From Lottia gigantea (taxonomy: Eukaryota; Mollusca; Gastropoda; Lottiidae), in NCBI RefSeq assembly GCF_000327385.1, contig NW_008709815.1:492267-556266 (forward strand): a stretch of 64,000 nt of DNA. The letters run 5' to 3'. Position 1 is the first letter of the stretch; the number at the start of each line of letters is the position of its first letter. Shown in pieces: positions 1 through 11,885 of this stretch. Made by a program: the position numbers and the translations under genes. Below the pieces are notes generated by a model that was given only the letters and a program-made list of their open reading frames with translations, was not told the DNA's origin and did not search any database.

Positions 1-220
1 TATTTCTTGGTTTATGTGATATTTTTGTTGTATTTTCAGGAAAGAGTAGCCCATTATGTATCTATGATACCATTTGTATTTGATACTGTTGTATTTCCTG
101 GTTTATGTGATATTTTTGTTGTATTTTTAGGAAAGAGTAGCCCATTATGTATCTATGATACCATTTGTATCTGATACTGTTGTATTTCCTGGTTTATGTG
201 ATATCTGGAGCACATGTGAT
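1..220 (+). repeat. 91-bp tandem duplication across a CC2D2A 3' splice site
   Basis: A unit made of about 18 intron bases (ending TTTTTAG or TTTTCAG) and the first 73 bases of the exon that really starts at 131 is repeated. The same exon start, GAAAGAGTAGCC, occurs at 40 and 131, exactly 91 apart, and the end of a further unit fills bases 1-39. Each copy has its own usable acceptor. The unit is not a multiple of three, so use of the acceptor at 39/40 would shift the frame unless a further splice corrects it. The array may continue left of the window. Confidence 0.9.
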
Positions 221-2952
221 GTAAGTATTTATTTCATACTAGGTAAAAATGAGCTTTATGGTTTAAATGTGATAAAATTTGTCCTAAGTGTACTATTTCG
301 TAATATTCTTGAGAATCAGGTTGGAGGTTTCTACAACTAATTCTATTTTACATACTAATACTACTAAGCCTTAATTACATTATTAAACTGGCAGAGTTCT
401 GTTATTTCAGCAATTTTTACGTATGTTAGCTGGTGATGAAGAAGAACATGCGGTCTTATTGATGAATTATTTCTTACACTTGGGCAAACGAGCTTATTTA
501 TTGATAGGTATAGTTGCTTGGATCATTTTTCATCATTTTCTATCTATAAGCAGATTATACTTACAAATCAAAGGGACACATTTACTATTTGTTTTACCAA
601 TGGTACCTTAGTCTCAAAGACTTTTTATTTTTTTTCAATCTGAGCTAACGTGTAATAATGCTCACAGCTCACTGTCGAAATTTGAGCATTCAAATACATG
701 TGTGTACAGAATTATCAGTGCTTGAAAGTTACGAGTGACGACTCGTCTTTTCTTGATACAATGCCATATCAAGAAAAGACATATATAGAAAGAGATTGTG
801 AAACCTAGACATCAATTTGAAATTTAAATGTTTAGGTTCAGCTATACCAGAAGGACCTACAGCCTATGTATTAACAGAAGAAGGTAGTGATTTTTGGTTC
901 TGGAATGCCTCTACTGGAGAACATTTTAGTTATCATGATAGTAATTGTCCAGTACAAGTAGTTGGTTGTATAATGAATCAAGATAATGTAAGTAATGATG
1001 AGTTCTCATTCCTGGAAGTAGAGTTGCAGGATTTCAAAATCCAAACCTCAGCCTTACTGTCTTGGTCCCAAATAAAGTGAATTTTTCATGTTGATTTGTG
1101 AAATTTTCTAAGAAATACAAAAATATGTTTTCTTGTCTATGAAATTATCGTTCTTTTATGGAATTTCATGAATTTTATATATGTTTACTATTTACTGTTT
1201 GAGTTCACTAGCTGATCTAACAGTGGCATCAGGTGTTCTGTTTTTTTTTATGTTTTATGTTGAATCTTGTATTATTTCTGTAGGTGTGGGGAAATATTCA
1301 GTCATATGAGAAACCAGTTCAAATGGATTTCAACATAGCTAATACATCAGCCTGGAGACCAATATTTAGCCGATCTTATCCTAGCCCAATGTTAGGTTCT
1401 ATTCAGGTAATTTCTCTTATAAATATCTCAAAAATCTCTCTAAGCTGCAGTCTTTAAAACTTTATAACAGTAGGATTTTGTTTTAAAAGGATAGGTTCGC
1501 CACTTTTTTCACCAGTTGTACCTTAGTCTCAGAAACAGGAATGTTTTAGTTAAGACAATCAGTAATGGTGTTCACAGCTCACCGTCAAAATTTGAGCCTT
1601 CAAATCCATGTGTATCCAAAATTATCCACATTTAAAAGTTAAAATGACGACTGCTATATATAGAAAAGACATATATAGAAAAATTTTAGGTATTTACTAA
1701 AATGTCGAACCTATCCTTTTAAGTAGATACATGCAGCAAAAACCAAAATTCAAATTCAGGTGATAGAATTGCCTTGAATTGAAGCATAAGATTTATCTTG
1801 GATTAAACTTCAGTACAATATATTGGTTTCAGCCTGAAATGTTACAATATGTAGCCACTGATAAAAAACATGCTGAAGATCTACAAGAGAGAATAGAACA
1901 ACATTTAAAGAATAAGATAATGGATTGGAGAAGTCGTACATTAACACGATGGAACCGACATTGTACCAAAATTATGAGAAAATTACTACCTATGTAAGTA
2001 TATCTATATACCAACATTGAAAAACCAACTGAAATAGAACATTAATCTACTAATCTCATTATTTACAAAAAAACTCAATAGTAAAGGGGTACGCGCTATA
2101 TTTACAATTATATGGTATACTTTCTGACACCAGGTTATTTACACATCAGAATATTACACAATGACACCAGTCTTCAGCCTTTTGGTTCCCAATAACATAG
2201 CCTTTATGGAGGCAGCATGCAAAATTTTCATTATTGAAAATTAAACGATTTAAAAATGAACTTCTATGTATTTCTATTAACTTATCACTTATAACTTCTA
2301 TTAACTAATAAAAGAATGGATTGTACTAAGTGCAAGTTAAGTAAGCAGTTTAAACTAGTTTTGGTGTCTAGACTGTCCCCTTTAAATTCAGTTAAATGAA
2401 ACCTTGTTTATATATTACAGTTTAGAAGAAAGTAGAGGACAGGAGATTAGCCAACATCATTTAGAAGAATTAGAAAAACAGTTCTCAGCTTATAAGGTGT
2501 GTACATGTTACTGTTCAATGAGATCATTTATAAGTCTAGGTAGAAAGCTCTGTCATGATTTCATGTTTAAGATTTTACTGTAAAAAGAAATTGATAAAAT
2601 TTGGAATGAATAACGAAAATATCCTGCTCAAAAACTACATAAAAAATATTGTATGGCTCAAAAAATTCATAGAACAAAAATTATGCATTATTTTGGATCT
2701 AGTTATTAAATAATATTAGCTCTTGTCCATGAAGTACTGGGAGTAATAAATGAATTATTGAATGTTTTTCAGGTGTCTGGATTCCCAATGAACATGCCGT
2801 TTGTAGATCTAGAGAAGTTAGTAGAAGCTGTATTTTCTACAGGAGTACATACACAAGAATCAGCTGAAGAGTTTGCTCTAGCTGTATATATACATGCTTA
2901 TAATAACTCTGTATTATCTGTATGGATTTATGTTGCCTCTTTAACTAAATAA
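131..2952 (+). CDS. CC2D2A: CC2D2A, C-terminal seven exons (5' part lies outside the window)
   Basis: Coiled-coil and C2 domain protein 2A, a ciliary transition-zone component (MKS/B9 complex). Exons: 131-220, 411-507, 836-987, 1284-1406, 1833-1993, 2421-2496, 2773-2952 (stop TAA). All introns are GT-AG and phases match. The conserved C-terminal region is easy to read: [49 protein letters not shown], then SGFPMNMPF and [20 protein letters not shown] next to the stop. This order matches the vertebrate protein from memory, including its end close to VWIYVASL. The N-terminal coiled coils and the C2 domain lie left of the window. Two small TA-flanked MITE copies sit in introns (about 597-800 and 1484-1721). 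A 91-bp duplication covers the 5' edge of the first exon seen here. Identification is near certain; exact exon edges are inferred from frame and GT-AG. Confidence 0.95.
597..800 (+). mobile_element. MITE family B, partial copy in a CC2D2A intron
   Basis: Shares blocks with the copies at 1484-1721, 49804-50101 and 58439-58749: GGTACCTTAGTCTCA, CACAGCTCACTGTCGAAATT, TTCAAATACATGTGTG and GACGACTCGTCTTTTCTTGA. The terminal repeats are not intact here. It contains no coding sequence; a non-autonomous DNA transposon relic. Confidence 0.7.
1484..1721 (+). mobile_element. MITE family B, copy with intact ends in a CC2D2A intron
   Basis: Terminal inverted repeats AAAAGGATAGGTTCG at the left and CGAACCTATCCTTTT at the right lie between TA dinucleotides (TTAA can also be read). 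The inside matches the other family B copies. The 238-bp length, TA flank and lack of coding sequence fit a mariner/Tc1-type MITE; the superfamily is inferred. Confidence 0.75.
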
Positions 2953-3959
2953 TTTACATGTACAACGATGTTCTACTGAATTTCATAGATAAACAATAAT
3001 TTTCTTCCAATAATTCTAGAATGTCATGTATTAGGAATGATTTTCTACTGTAAATTTAGAATTTCAGAGATAATAAATTATTTTTTTTCAGTTAATTCAA
3101 GATTTTTATAGCTTATCAATGATTTGCTATTAGAAATTTTTCTCTACAAATTCATTGATTAACGAGGCTGTTTTAATGCAAATCATAATTTTTATTGATA
3201 AATTGTCTAAGGATGTATACTAGTGCAAAATGGAAATGGGTAGAAATTTTCAACAATATTTTGGTTCATGATACATTGTATTTGAAAAACTAGATATTAA
3301 TATCATTTTACCCATTAATATATTTATATTACATTTTTGTGGAAGACAATTTTATTAGTGAAATTTAATATTCCATTTTACTCCAATGAATTTTAAACAC
3401 TCGGCTTCTAATTTTTTATCAAACCTCACTAAAAATATTTTTGAATGAAATCATGTTTCGAACATTTGAGCCATGCGATAATTTTATTGATTTTATTAGT
3501 GCTATGCTTGTTTTTATTGGAATGAATCAGTCTTCTTTTTATTTGTAAAATTTTAATTTAAATATTGGCTCAAAAATGAACTTTGAACAGTTTAAATTTA
3601 GTGCCTTTTCAAATTTTACCCTCCATGACTTTTATAGTGCATACCATAAGCATTTTAAAGCTTGGAAACCATTTCACCATTAATTTGATAAATTGGAAAT
3701 CTTCACATGAATATCTAGCATGTATGTTTGGAAAAGTTCATTAACAAATTAAGGGGTATTTATTATCACACAATAAATCCATCCTTATTTCATTTTCCTG
3801 AAATTTAGTGGTAATCCGTCCTGTTTTATATTATTTATATAATTATGTTATTTATTGTTATTGTTTACATGACCTATTTATTCTGTGATGTAGTATTTTT
3901 ATCTTGTAGATATATGTAAATTATAAATTTTAGATTTTAAGAAAATAAACTGTTATTAT
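2953..3959. other. 3' flank of CC2D2A, AT-rich, no gene seen
   Basis: No coding exon could be supported. Possible poly(A) signals on + are AATAAA at about 3070 and at 3944-3949. The rest is AT-rich single-copy-looking sequence up to the start of the stathmin duplication. Confidence 0.5.
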
Positions 3960-3979
3960 ATTAATCTCTGTCATTAAAA

Positions 3980-4465
3980 AGGAGGGATATCAGTAGGGCA
4001 GTTTGCAACAATATCAATGGTAAGTTAGTAGGTCAGTTGGAAACAGTTTCATAAGAAGGTTAATAGGTCGAGGGGCTTCTAGTTTCATTAGAAGAGCAGT
4101 AGGTTAATAGGTCAGGGGCTTATAGTTTCATTAGAAAGACAGTAGGTTAATAGGTCAGGGGTTTATAGCTTCATTAGAAGGACAGTAGGTTAATAGGTCA
4201 AGCACCTATAGTTTCATTAGAAGGGCAGTAGGTTAGTAGGTCAGGGGCTTATCATTTCATTAGAAGGGCAGTAGGTTAATAGGTCAGGGGTTCAGTAGAT
4301 CAGTAGGTTTGTGGTCTATTGAAAGGTTAATAGGTCAGAGGCTTATAGTTTCATTAGAAGGACAGTAGATTAAAAGGTCAATGGCTTATACTTTTATAGT
4401 TTCAATAGAGGGTTAGTGGGACAGTGGGTTAATAGGTCAGTGGCTTATAGTTTCAATAGAAGGTT
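3980..4465 (+). repeat. 43-bp minisatellite upstream of stathmin copy 1
   Basis: Diverged tandem units carry GGTTAATAGGTCAGGGGCTT followed by ATAGTTTCATTAGAAGG and CAGTA. The same repeat precedes all four stathmin copies, always on the 5' side of the gene and in gene orientation. Confidence 0.9.
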
Positions 4466-4799
4466 ATTAGCTTCGAGATTCATTGCACAATGACTGGCAT
4501 TGTCCGTCCTCGTTAGGCTCGGTGGAGAAAAATAAGAAGTGAAGAGACATAAAGACAAGGACTAAGGCACTATATGTAGCCCATATTGCTAAATTAACTT
4601 TAGCTTATTTTCCACGATGACTTAGTATTCGATGGTTAATAACAAGATTGCACCTTAGCTCTTTTTGCTAATAGATAAAGGACGACATCTTATTTAATGT
4701 TTAAACCTTAAACAGCATTATATTTCCTACAATGATGTCTGAATCTGATTATTTTAAATCTATCCTGTTAGGCTACTTATTTATCCCTCAAAGACTTTT

Positions 4800-5000
4800 A
4801 TTAAGTGAACGTTATTTGAATAGTTAATTCCGTGATTGCCCGGAACTCTATAATAATCATAACGTCATAATACAAGCCGAACCTCCGGAAAGTTCCGAAG
4901 CTAAGCGTAGCGTAGTTACTAACAATAGGACACATAGTGACCGGCCTTAAAACAGTGCTGTAAATTGTGTTTTCTTGTTTTAAGTCCATTTTTTTGGAAT
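4800..5000 (+). promoter_or_regulatory. Probable promoter/5' UTR of stathmin copy 1
   Basis: About 200 bases conserved in front of all four copies, much better than the sequence further upstream. Shared marks are a TAACGTCATAA motif (CRE-like half site) at about 4860 and GCTAAGCGTAGCGTAGTTAC at about 4901. No TATA box is seen. A promoter role is inferred from position and conservation among copies, which may only reflect recent duplication. Confidence 0.45.
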
Positions 5001-6103
5001 ATGGGAGGTTTGTTTTCGAGTTGTCGGAAACCTACCGAACGGAAAAATGTCCGAAATATTCAAGTTCTTCCAGTCGGAAACGCTGATGGTCATACACAGA
5101 AAACTGATTATGGAGTCTTCTGTGTATCCAACACAAATTCTGCGAAGAACTCGACTACTGGTGAAACTTCTGATACACCAACAAAATCATCACCACCAAC
5201 AGTAGATACGAATTTGGAAGAAAAAGAAGACAGTTTTTCGGAAGGAAAGAAAGAATGTCCACCTCAGAAAGGAGAAGCGCCAGAATCTCTTGGTAAGAAT
5301 CTGTGTTTATAAATTGAACTGATATATCTGGTAACAGAACTATCTTTAATAACTTATTTTATAAATCATTGTGAAAATAAAACCGATTGAATAAATTTAC
5401 TTTAACACTGCAACAATGTAACATTTTATATTAAATACAACCTTATTGTAGGAGTGAAGAAATTATTGAGTGAAGAAAATGTGAAGACCATACTGGTACA
5501 AGAAGGTCTGGTAACCAATCTCAAAGGTCTTTCATCTAAAGGACTGGCCTTTGAGATTGTGGAAAAATCAAGGGAGGATGTAGTACCTCCAGCAAGATTA
5601 GAGGAAATAATAAAAAGTAGAGAAAAGCGAGCAGAACCAACTGTGGAGGAGATAAAGCAAAAACTCTTTGAAGCAGAACGGCGCCGCAAAGTAAGTTTTT
5701 TTTTTATTTAAACTTATCATCATCAGACATCAGTCCATCAAATGTATTATATGTAAGAATGATCATCAACATCAGTAGCCATTAAATCTATTAATTTATT
5801 CTTCTCCTATTCTTGTAGCAATTGGAAGAGGAACGAATAATTCGAGTTCGAGCTATGAAAAAAACAGAAACTGCTGGTGCTATCAAGGCCTATGAACAAA
5901 AGCAAAAGGCCTTGGAAGACCAGCAGACTCAAAAAATGGATGTCGCCGTGGCTGCTCGCCAGAATCATCTCCGTGAAATCAGAGACAAATTAAAGGAGAA
6001 AAGAAGACATGCCAATCTAGTTCGTCAGCGAAAAAATCTAAACCTGGATGATATGGATCCACCACCACCAGAAGAGCCACGTTTTAGATTTCATCATAAC
6101 TGA
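5001..6103 (+). CDS. Stathmin-family protein, copy 1
   Basis: Predicted 271-residue stathmin-like protein; the family binds tubulin dimers and regulates microtubule dynamics. Exons: 5001-5292, 5452-5690, 5819-6103 (TGA), GT-AG with matching phases. Exon 1 starts MGGLFSSCRKP, which fits an N-myristoylation site (Gly2, Ser6) followed by Cys8 as a palmitoylation candidate, then a low-complexity acidic/Ser/Thr linker of about 85 residues. Exon 2 holds the start of the stathmin-like domain: SSKGLAFEIV corresponds to the AFELIL region of human stathmin, and PTVEEIKQKLFEAERRRK to its LSLEEIQKKLEAAEERRK. Exon 3 is a long charged helix ending in PPPPEEPRFRFHHN. Membrane anchoring through the N terminus recalls the palmitoylated neuronal stathmins of vertebrates but uses a different motif. 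Differs from copy 2 at very few residues. Confidence 0.92.
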
Positions 6104-6287
6104 ATTATTTGTTCTTTTTTATTTTTTTTTTTGAGCGGAAGGGGGATTAATTATTCCTGATTGTTACATTTATTTCTCAATAGGCTAGTCCAACAGTTTA
6201 ATACGGTTGTGGTGATAATGAGATCTGTGATAATTAACAGTTAGATTGTATTTTGTAGTTGAGGCCAATATCTTATTCGCCAGGTCT
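6104..6287 (+). other. 3' UTR/flank of stathmin copy 1
   Basis: T-rich stretch after the stop, then sequence shared by all four units. No AATAAA was seen on the + strand close to the stop, so the poly(A) site is unknown. Confidence 0.4.
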
Positions 6288-7323
6288 TTAAAGGGATTGT
6301 AAAGAGGTTTTCTTTTTTTATGTGTATCGGGATCACTGATAGGTTCAAGTTGCAACATTCCAATTTCAATTAGACGTCTGTGGTTTCCGCAATTCAACTG
6401 AGATTAGTGTTGGAGCACGTCACTAATCACAAAATATGCCCAAGTCCCTTGCGATTAGTGATGTCAAAAAAACACTTAGTTTCAGTGGAATAGCATTGTG
6501 TGTATCTGGGATACTGATAGATTCAATTTGCAACATTCTAATTTCAGTCCAACTTCTGTGGTTCCTGCAATTACACAGAATTTTGTGTTGGGTGACCTCA
6601 CTAATTGCAAAATATGCCCAAGTCCTTTGCGATTAGTGATGTCATCAAACACCTAGTTTTAGTGGAATTGCAGGATCTACAGACGTTTAATTGAGATTTG
6701 GAATGGTGAAAATTGATGCTATCAGTGTCCTCGATATACAATAAAAATAGCATTGTGTGTATCTGGGATACTGATAAGTTCAATTTGCACCATTCCAATT
6801 TCAATCAGGCGGCTGTGGTTCCTGCAATTACACAGAAATTTGTGTTGGGTGACGTCACTAATCGCAAAATATGCCAAAGTCTCTTGCGATTAGTGACATC
6901 ATCAAGTAATTAGTGGTTCCTGCAATTACACAAAAATTTGTGTTGGATGACGTCACTCATCGCAAAATATGCCCAATTCTCTTGCGATTAGTGACATCAT
7001 CAAGCACTTAGTGGTTCCTGCAATTACACAGAAATTTGTGTTGGATGACGTCACTAATTGCAAAATAAGCCCAAGTCCCTTGCTATTAGTGATGTCATCA
7101 AACACTTAGTTTTAGTGGAATTGCAGGATCTACAGACGTTTAATTGAGATTTGGAATGGTGAAAATTGATTCTATCAGTGTCCTCGATATACAATCAAAA
7201 TAGCATTGTGTGTATCTGGGATACTGATACTGCCCAAGTCTCTTGCGATTAGTGATGTCATCAAACACAGTTGCCCCCAATACACATAAACTATTTTAGA
7301 AAACCTTTTTACAATCCCTTTAA
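6288..7323 (+). mobile_element. Fold-back MITE cluster (family A), stathmin unit 1
   Basis: Ends read TTAAAGGGATTGTAAA at the left and TTTACAATCCCTTTAA at the right. The inside repeats head-to-head segments: GCGATTAGTGA hairpins around GCCCAAGTC, GTTCCTGCAATTACACAG, and GTATCTGGGATACTGATA facing its own reverse complement. It contains TGACGTCA palindromes (for example at about 6851, 6949 and 7047). The element sits at the same place in all four units but has about 1.04 kb here against 0.6 kb in unit 2. No transposase is seen. Confidence 0.8.
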
Positions 7324-7790
7324 CATTTTATATTATATTTGGCAATTTTAAACTGTCGGGAGATGAGTCAACATCCTTCAAGCTGGTCTCGAGTCTGAGT
7401 AAATCTCCTCTCCTCCCCTCTGACTTCAAGTAAAGTTTTTGTTTTTTACTGTTATAAAAGATTTATTATGAATAAACTTAAATAGAAGAATGTTGTTTTT
7501 AAATCACTATTACCTATCAAGTATAGTACATGTGAGAAAAGATACAATCCAACACTTCCGGCATTTTCTATTCCTATGCCTTGCAGAATTTTATCCTTTC
7601 TGCTTGCACTCCACAATCTGTTGCATCTGCTATTAGCAGGAAAACGAAAAGGGTCGGTTGATAAGTCCATGAAAAAGCATATTATTTAAGCCAGATCAAG
7701 GGCCACAAAATGAATGATCAAATACAAACAAGATTCCGGAAAATACATGTGCAAAACTAAAGGAAAATAAAAAATGTTATATTAAAATTC
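7324..7790. other. Tail of stathmin unit 1 and junction with unit 2
   Basis: Sequence shared with the tails of the other units (for example TCAACATCCTTCAAGCTGGT and the block near AAAAGGGTCGGTTGATAAG). The stretch ending in AAGATTCCGGAAAATACATG recurs inverted at about 24910, beyond copy 4. No gene seen. Confidence 0.6.
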
Positions 7791-7799
7791 GTCATTAAA

Positions 7800-8125
7800 A
7801 TGAAAGTAGGTCAGTTGGGAAATTTGTTAGATTTTCAGTAAGGCATTTGGTGACAATTTCAATAATAGGTCAGTTGGCAACAGTTTCATTAGAAGGTTAA
7901 TAGGTCAGGGGCTTTAGAAGGGCAGTAGATTAATAGGTCTTAAAGAAAGAAGAGCAGTGGTTAATAGGTCAGTGGTCCATTGTTTCATTTAAGCTTGTTA
8001 TGTATGGAGGTTAGTAAGTCAGTTGCATTTAGTTCCATAAGAAGTGCAGTACGGTAGATTAATAGGTCTGTGGCCTATTCGAAGTAGATAAGTGACTTAG
8101 AGGTTCATTAGAAGAGCAGAAGAGG
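7800..8125 (+). repeat. 43-bp minisatellite upstream of stathmin copy 2, degenerate
   Basis: Diverged units with GGTTAATAGGTCAG and CATTAGAAG motifs. Shorter and more decayed than the blocks before copies 3 and 4. Confidence 0.8.
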
Positions 8126-8128
8126 CTA

Positions 8129-9990
8129 TGACAGTTACTTGGTTACAGGACTAAAAATGATTATTACTTTGTGGTCTGAATTATATTGAGTTGTTTCCCT
8201 GTATTGAATCTTCTGTTGTAAAAGTTAGTTTTTAATGAATGTTAACAATGATGGTTGTGTCCGTACCAAAATCTTACACAGTGTCAGAAGAAATCCAATG
8301 AAAATGGCTATTCAATTAAACCATCCGGCAAAAATGATACGGAAAAAGCTTTTAATGAACAATAACAATTTAAAATGATAAATTATAGTGAAGAAATATG
8401 GATTCATTAACAGAATGTTGTCCATCTATGGACAGGAACTCTTCAGATCTGCTTGTGGCATGGAAACCATTTAAAAGCCATGCTGAATTTGCCTATAGAC
8501 TATGGACTATAAAAAGATAAAAAAAAAAATAAGCAGAGAATTGGCCCTATCATATGCTAGGGGTCGGAGAAAAAGGAAATTGTTTTCATGGCTATCAGAT
8601 GACGAAAAAATCGCTCACTCATTTCTATTGTACGTAATCGCAAACTTAAGACAATCTTAACATTAGTCTTAAGTAGTAGGTCATACGATTTATTGAGAAA
8701 CAGGGTCCTGATGAAAAAGTAGTATAATTTATCACTGCTTTAAAAATTTGGGTGAAAAGCTGTGGATTTCGGAAACCAGATAAACGTGTTCGAGACAGAA
8801 TTGGTTTTTGGCACCAAATCTTCTTAATCAGAGAAAGATTAATAAATGAAGGTAAAGTTGTCCAGATGAAAGTTAAAAGATATAGAAATTGAGACTAAAT
8901 TTCATATTGTCAATACTAAATCAATGTCACTTATAGGAGCTTATACCTGTATAAAACTGTGACTATACATGGTATTGGAGCTGAATATTTTCAATTATTC
9001 AATGGCCTTGGATGTATGCCAGGTACTCACCATATTAAAATAGATGAATCAATTCCATTAAAGAAAAAATAAACAAAAGCTTTTGCATTAAAAGCTTTGA
9101 ATGAAATTCAAAAGAGATAAGCCCAGATAGAAAAAGAAATCTGAGCCATATTATTTAGATGTCAGAAATTCCACAAATACCTATATGGAAGACATTTTAA
9201 TGTTGAGAATGATCCTTAAAGACTTGAAAATATCTTCAAAAAGTCATTTTAGAAGTTCCATAAATACAAAAATTTATACTCGCATTAAAAAAATATGATT
9301 TTAATGTTATAAACATAAACCAGGAACTGAAATGTATGTATCCGATACATTATCAAGATACTACTTACCTGAAAGTACTGAAACATTAATACCTGAAGTA
9401 GACGTGAATGAAATATGTAGTTAAATTTATACTTACCAATTTAGCTCCACAACAGAATGAAGAATTCCAGAGATACAATAAAGAAGATGAAATTTTACAG
9501 AATTGAAAATAACAATAGGAAGAGGCTGGCTAGAAAAATGTGATGATGGTTATATAATTAAAGATATCCTTTATCAGAAACAGAAGAAACAAGAGTTTTA
9601 TTATAACAAAGCAGAAGTAAAACTTTATCAAACTTAAAACCAAATGATCCTATTGTCAAAAAAGAAAAGAAAGAATTACTAAAAGGGAAAGTTATAGAAA
9701 CTCATGGTTCTCCCCGATCTATAGTTGAATTACAAGAAGGTTCCAGATTGAGAAGGAATATGAGACAACTTCTGAAATGATAATCGGTTAGAAATTGCTA
9801 CTGCAAACAGTCATTTGAAACAACCTAGCTTTACCAAATACTTAACATACCAGATCCGGAAGATGTGTTGAATTATCAATAAGATATATTGACTCTCAAT
9901 ATTAGTAAATTGAACTGTTAAATCAAAAGACAAATAGTTTTAATTAAAAGTTTAATTTGTGATACATGACAGTTACCTGGACTATAGATA
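8129..9990 (+). mobile_element. Ty3/gypsy-like LTR retroelement, fossil
   Basis: Conceptual translation of scattered stretches resembles gag and several pol parts (the protease/reverse transcriptase linker, the end of the RNase H region, and the integrase C-terminal region) in the order expected for Ty3/gypsy. The element is clearly broken, with many breaks (well over ten), so it looks old. Related sequence begins TGACAGTTAC at both 8129 and 9967, which may mark the starts of two decayed LTRs. It is present only in the second stathmin unit, between minisatellite and gene. A family C MITE copy abuts its right end. Confidence 0.65.
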
Positions 9991-10137
9991 ATAATTACAA
10001 TGCAATTCTGCTGTTAATTCTCTTCTAATTATGAATTAATTATGGACATGTGAGACAAACTGGTATTTTTCCTGTACTTTCTATTCATATAAGTGTTAGC
10101 ATATTAGTATTTTCATAAATAAGAGAACCCATCTTTA
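9990..10137 (+). mobile_element. MITE family C, partial copy
   Basis: Shares ATGAATTAATTAT, ACATGTGAGACAAACTGGTA and the end ACCCATCTTTAA with the complete copy at 30968-31229 (opposite strand). The left end is missing or merged with the retroelement fossil. Confidence 0.65.
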
Positions 10138-10389
10138 ATGGGGAAATTGTGAAGAAACATATGAATTCAGGGACTAAGACACTATATAGCCTATATTGTT
10201 ATTAGATCAATTTTCATGATTCTATGGTTTAATAATAGGTCTAACAGGTTTCTTATAGATGAAGGATGACTCCTAAATGTTTAAACATTAAACAGCATCA
10301 CTTTTGTTATAGTACATAGATATCTGTATCTGGATATATCAAATCCATTCTATTGAATTAGGCTACTTATTTATCCCTTTTAAGATTTT

Positions 10390-10593
10390 TATTAAGTGAA
10401 CGTTATTTGTATATTTAATTCCGTGATTGTCCGGAACTCTATAATAATCATAACGTCATAATACAAGCCGAACCTCCGAAAAGTTCCGAAGCTAAGCGTA
10501 GCGTAGTTACTAACAATAAGACACATAGTGACCGGCCTTAAAACAGTGCTGTAAATTGTGTTTTATTGTTTTCAAATCAATTTATTTTGGAAT
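10390..10593 (+). promoter_or_regulatory. Probable promoter/5' UTR of stathmin copy 2
   Basis: Same conserved block as before copy 1, with TAACGTCATAA and GCTAAGCGTAGCGTAGTTAC, ending at the start codon. Role inferred. Confidence 0.45.
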
Positions 10594-11700
10594 ATGGGAG
10601 GTTTGTTTTCGAGTTGTCGGAAACCTACCGAACGGAAAAATGTCCGAAATATTCAAGTTCTTCCAGTCGGAAACGCTGATGGTCATACACATAAAACTGA
10701 TTATGGAGTCTTCTGTGTATCCAACACAAAGTCTGCGAAGAACTCGACTACTGGTGAAACTTCTGATACACCAACAAAATCATCACCACCAACAGTAGAT
10801 ACGAATTTGGAAGAAAAAGAAGACAGTTTTTCGGAAGGAAAGAAAGAATGTCCACCTCAGAAAGGAGAAGCGCCAGAATCTCTTGGTAAGAATCTGTGTT
10901 TATAAATTGAACTGATATATCTGGTAACAGAACTATCTTTAATAACTTATTTTATAAATCATTGTGAAAATAAAACCGATTGAATAAATTTACTTTAACA
11001 CTGCAACAATGTAACATTTTATATTAAATACAACCTTATTGTAGGAGTGAAGAAATTATTGAGTGAAGAAAATGTGAAGACCATACTGGTACAAGAAGGT
11101 CTGGTAACCAATCTCAAAGGTCTTTCATCTAAAGGACTGGCCTTTGAGATTGTGGAAAAATCAAGGGAGGATGTAGTACCTCCAGCAAGATTAGAGGAAA
11201 TAATAAAAAGTAGAGAAAAGCGAGCAGAACCAACTGTGGAGGAGATAAAGCAAAAACTCTTTGAAGCAGAACGGCGCCGCAAAGTAAGGTTTTTTTTATA
11301 TTTAAACTTATCATCATCAGACATCAGTCCATCAAATGTATTATATGTAAGAATGATCATCATCAACATCAGTAGCCATTAAATCTATTAATTTATTCTG
11401 CTCCTATTCTTGTAGCAATTGGAAGAGGAACGAATAATTCGAGTTCGAGCTATGAAAAAAACAGAAACTGCTGGTGCTATCAAGGCCTATGAACAAAAGC
11501 AAAAGGCATTGGAAGACCAGCAGACTCAAAAAATGGATGTCGCCGTGGCTGCTCGCCAGAATCATCTCCGTGAAATCAGAGACAAATTAAAGGAGAAAAG
11601 AAGACATGCCAATCTAGTTCGTCAGCGAAAAAATCTAAACCTGGATGATATGGATCCACCACCACCAGAAGAGCCACGTTTTAGATTTCATCATAACTGA
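10594..11700 (+). CDS. Stathmin-family protein, copy 2
   Basis: Exons 10594-10885, 11045-11283, 11416-11700 (TGA); 271 residues. Same architecture as copy 1: MGGLFSSCRKP acylation motif, acidic linker, stathmin-like domain across exons 2 and 3, C-terminal PPPPEEPRFRFHHN. Against copy 1 only about two residues differ, both in exon 1 (HTHKTD for HTQKTD and NTKSAKN for NTNSAKN). Introns are almost the same as in copy 1, so this pair is very young or kept alike by gene conversion. All splice sites look intact and the frame is open, so the gene may be active. Confidence 0.92.
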
Positions 11701-11885
11701 ATTATTTGTTCTTTTTTATTTTTTTTTTTTGAGCGGAAGGGGGATTAATTATTCCTGATTGTTACATTTATTTCTCAATAGGCTAGTCCAACAGTTTAAT
11801 ACGGTTGTGGTGATAATGAGATCTGTGATAATTAACAGTTAGATTGTATTTTGTAGTTGAGGCCAATATCTTATTCGCCAGGTCT

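Noticed and set aside
1484-1721. piggyBac origin for the MITEs because of TTAA at their ends
   Set aside because: The copy at 58439 has only TA at one end and the TIRs do not begin CCC; TA-type duplication fits all copies.
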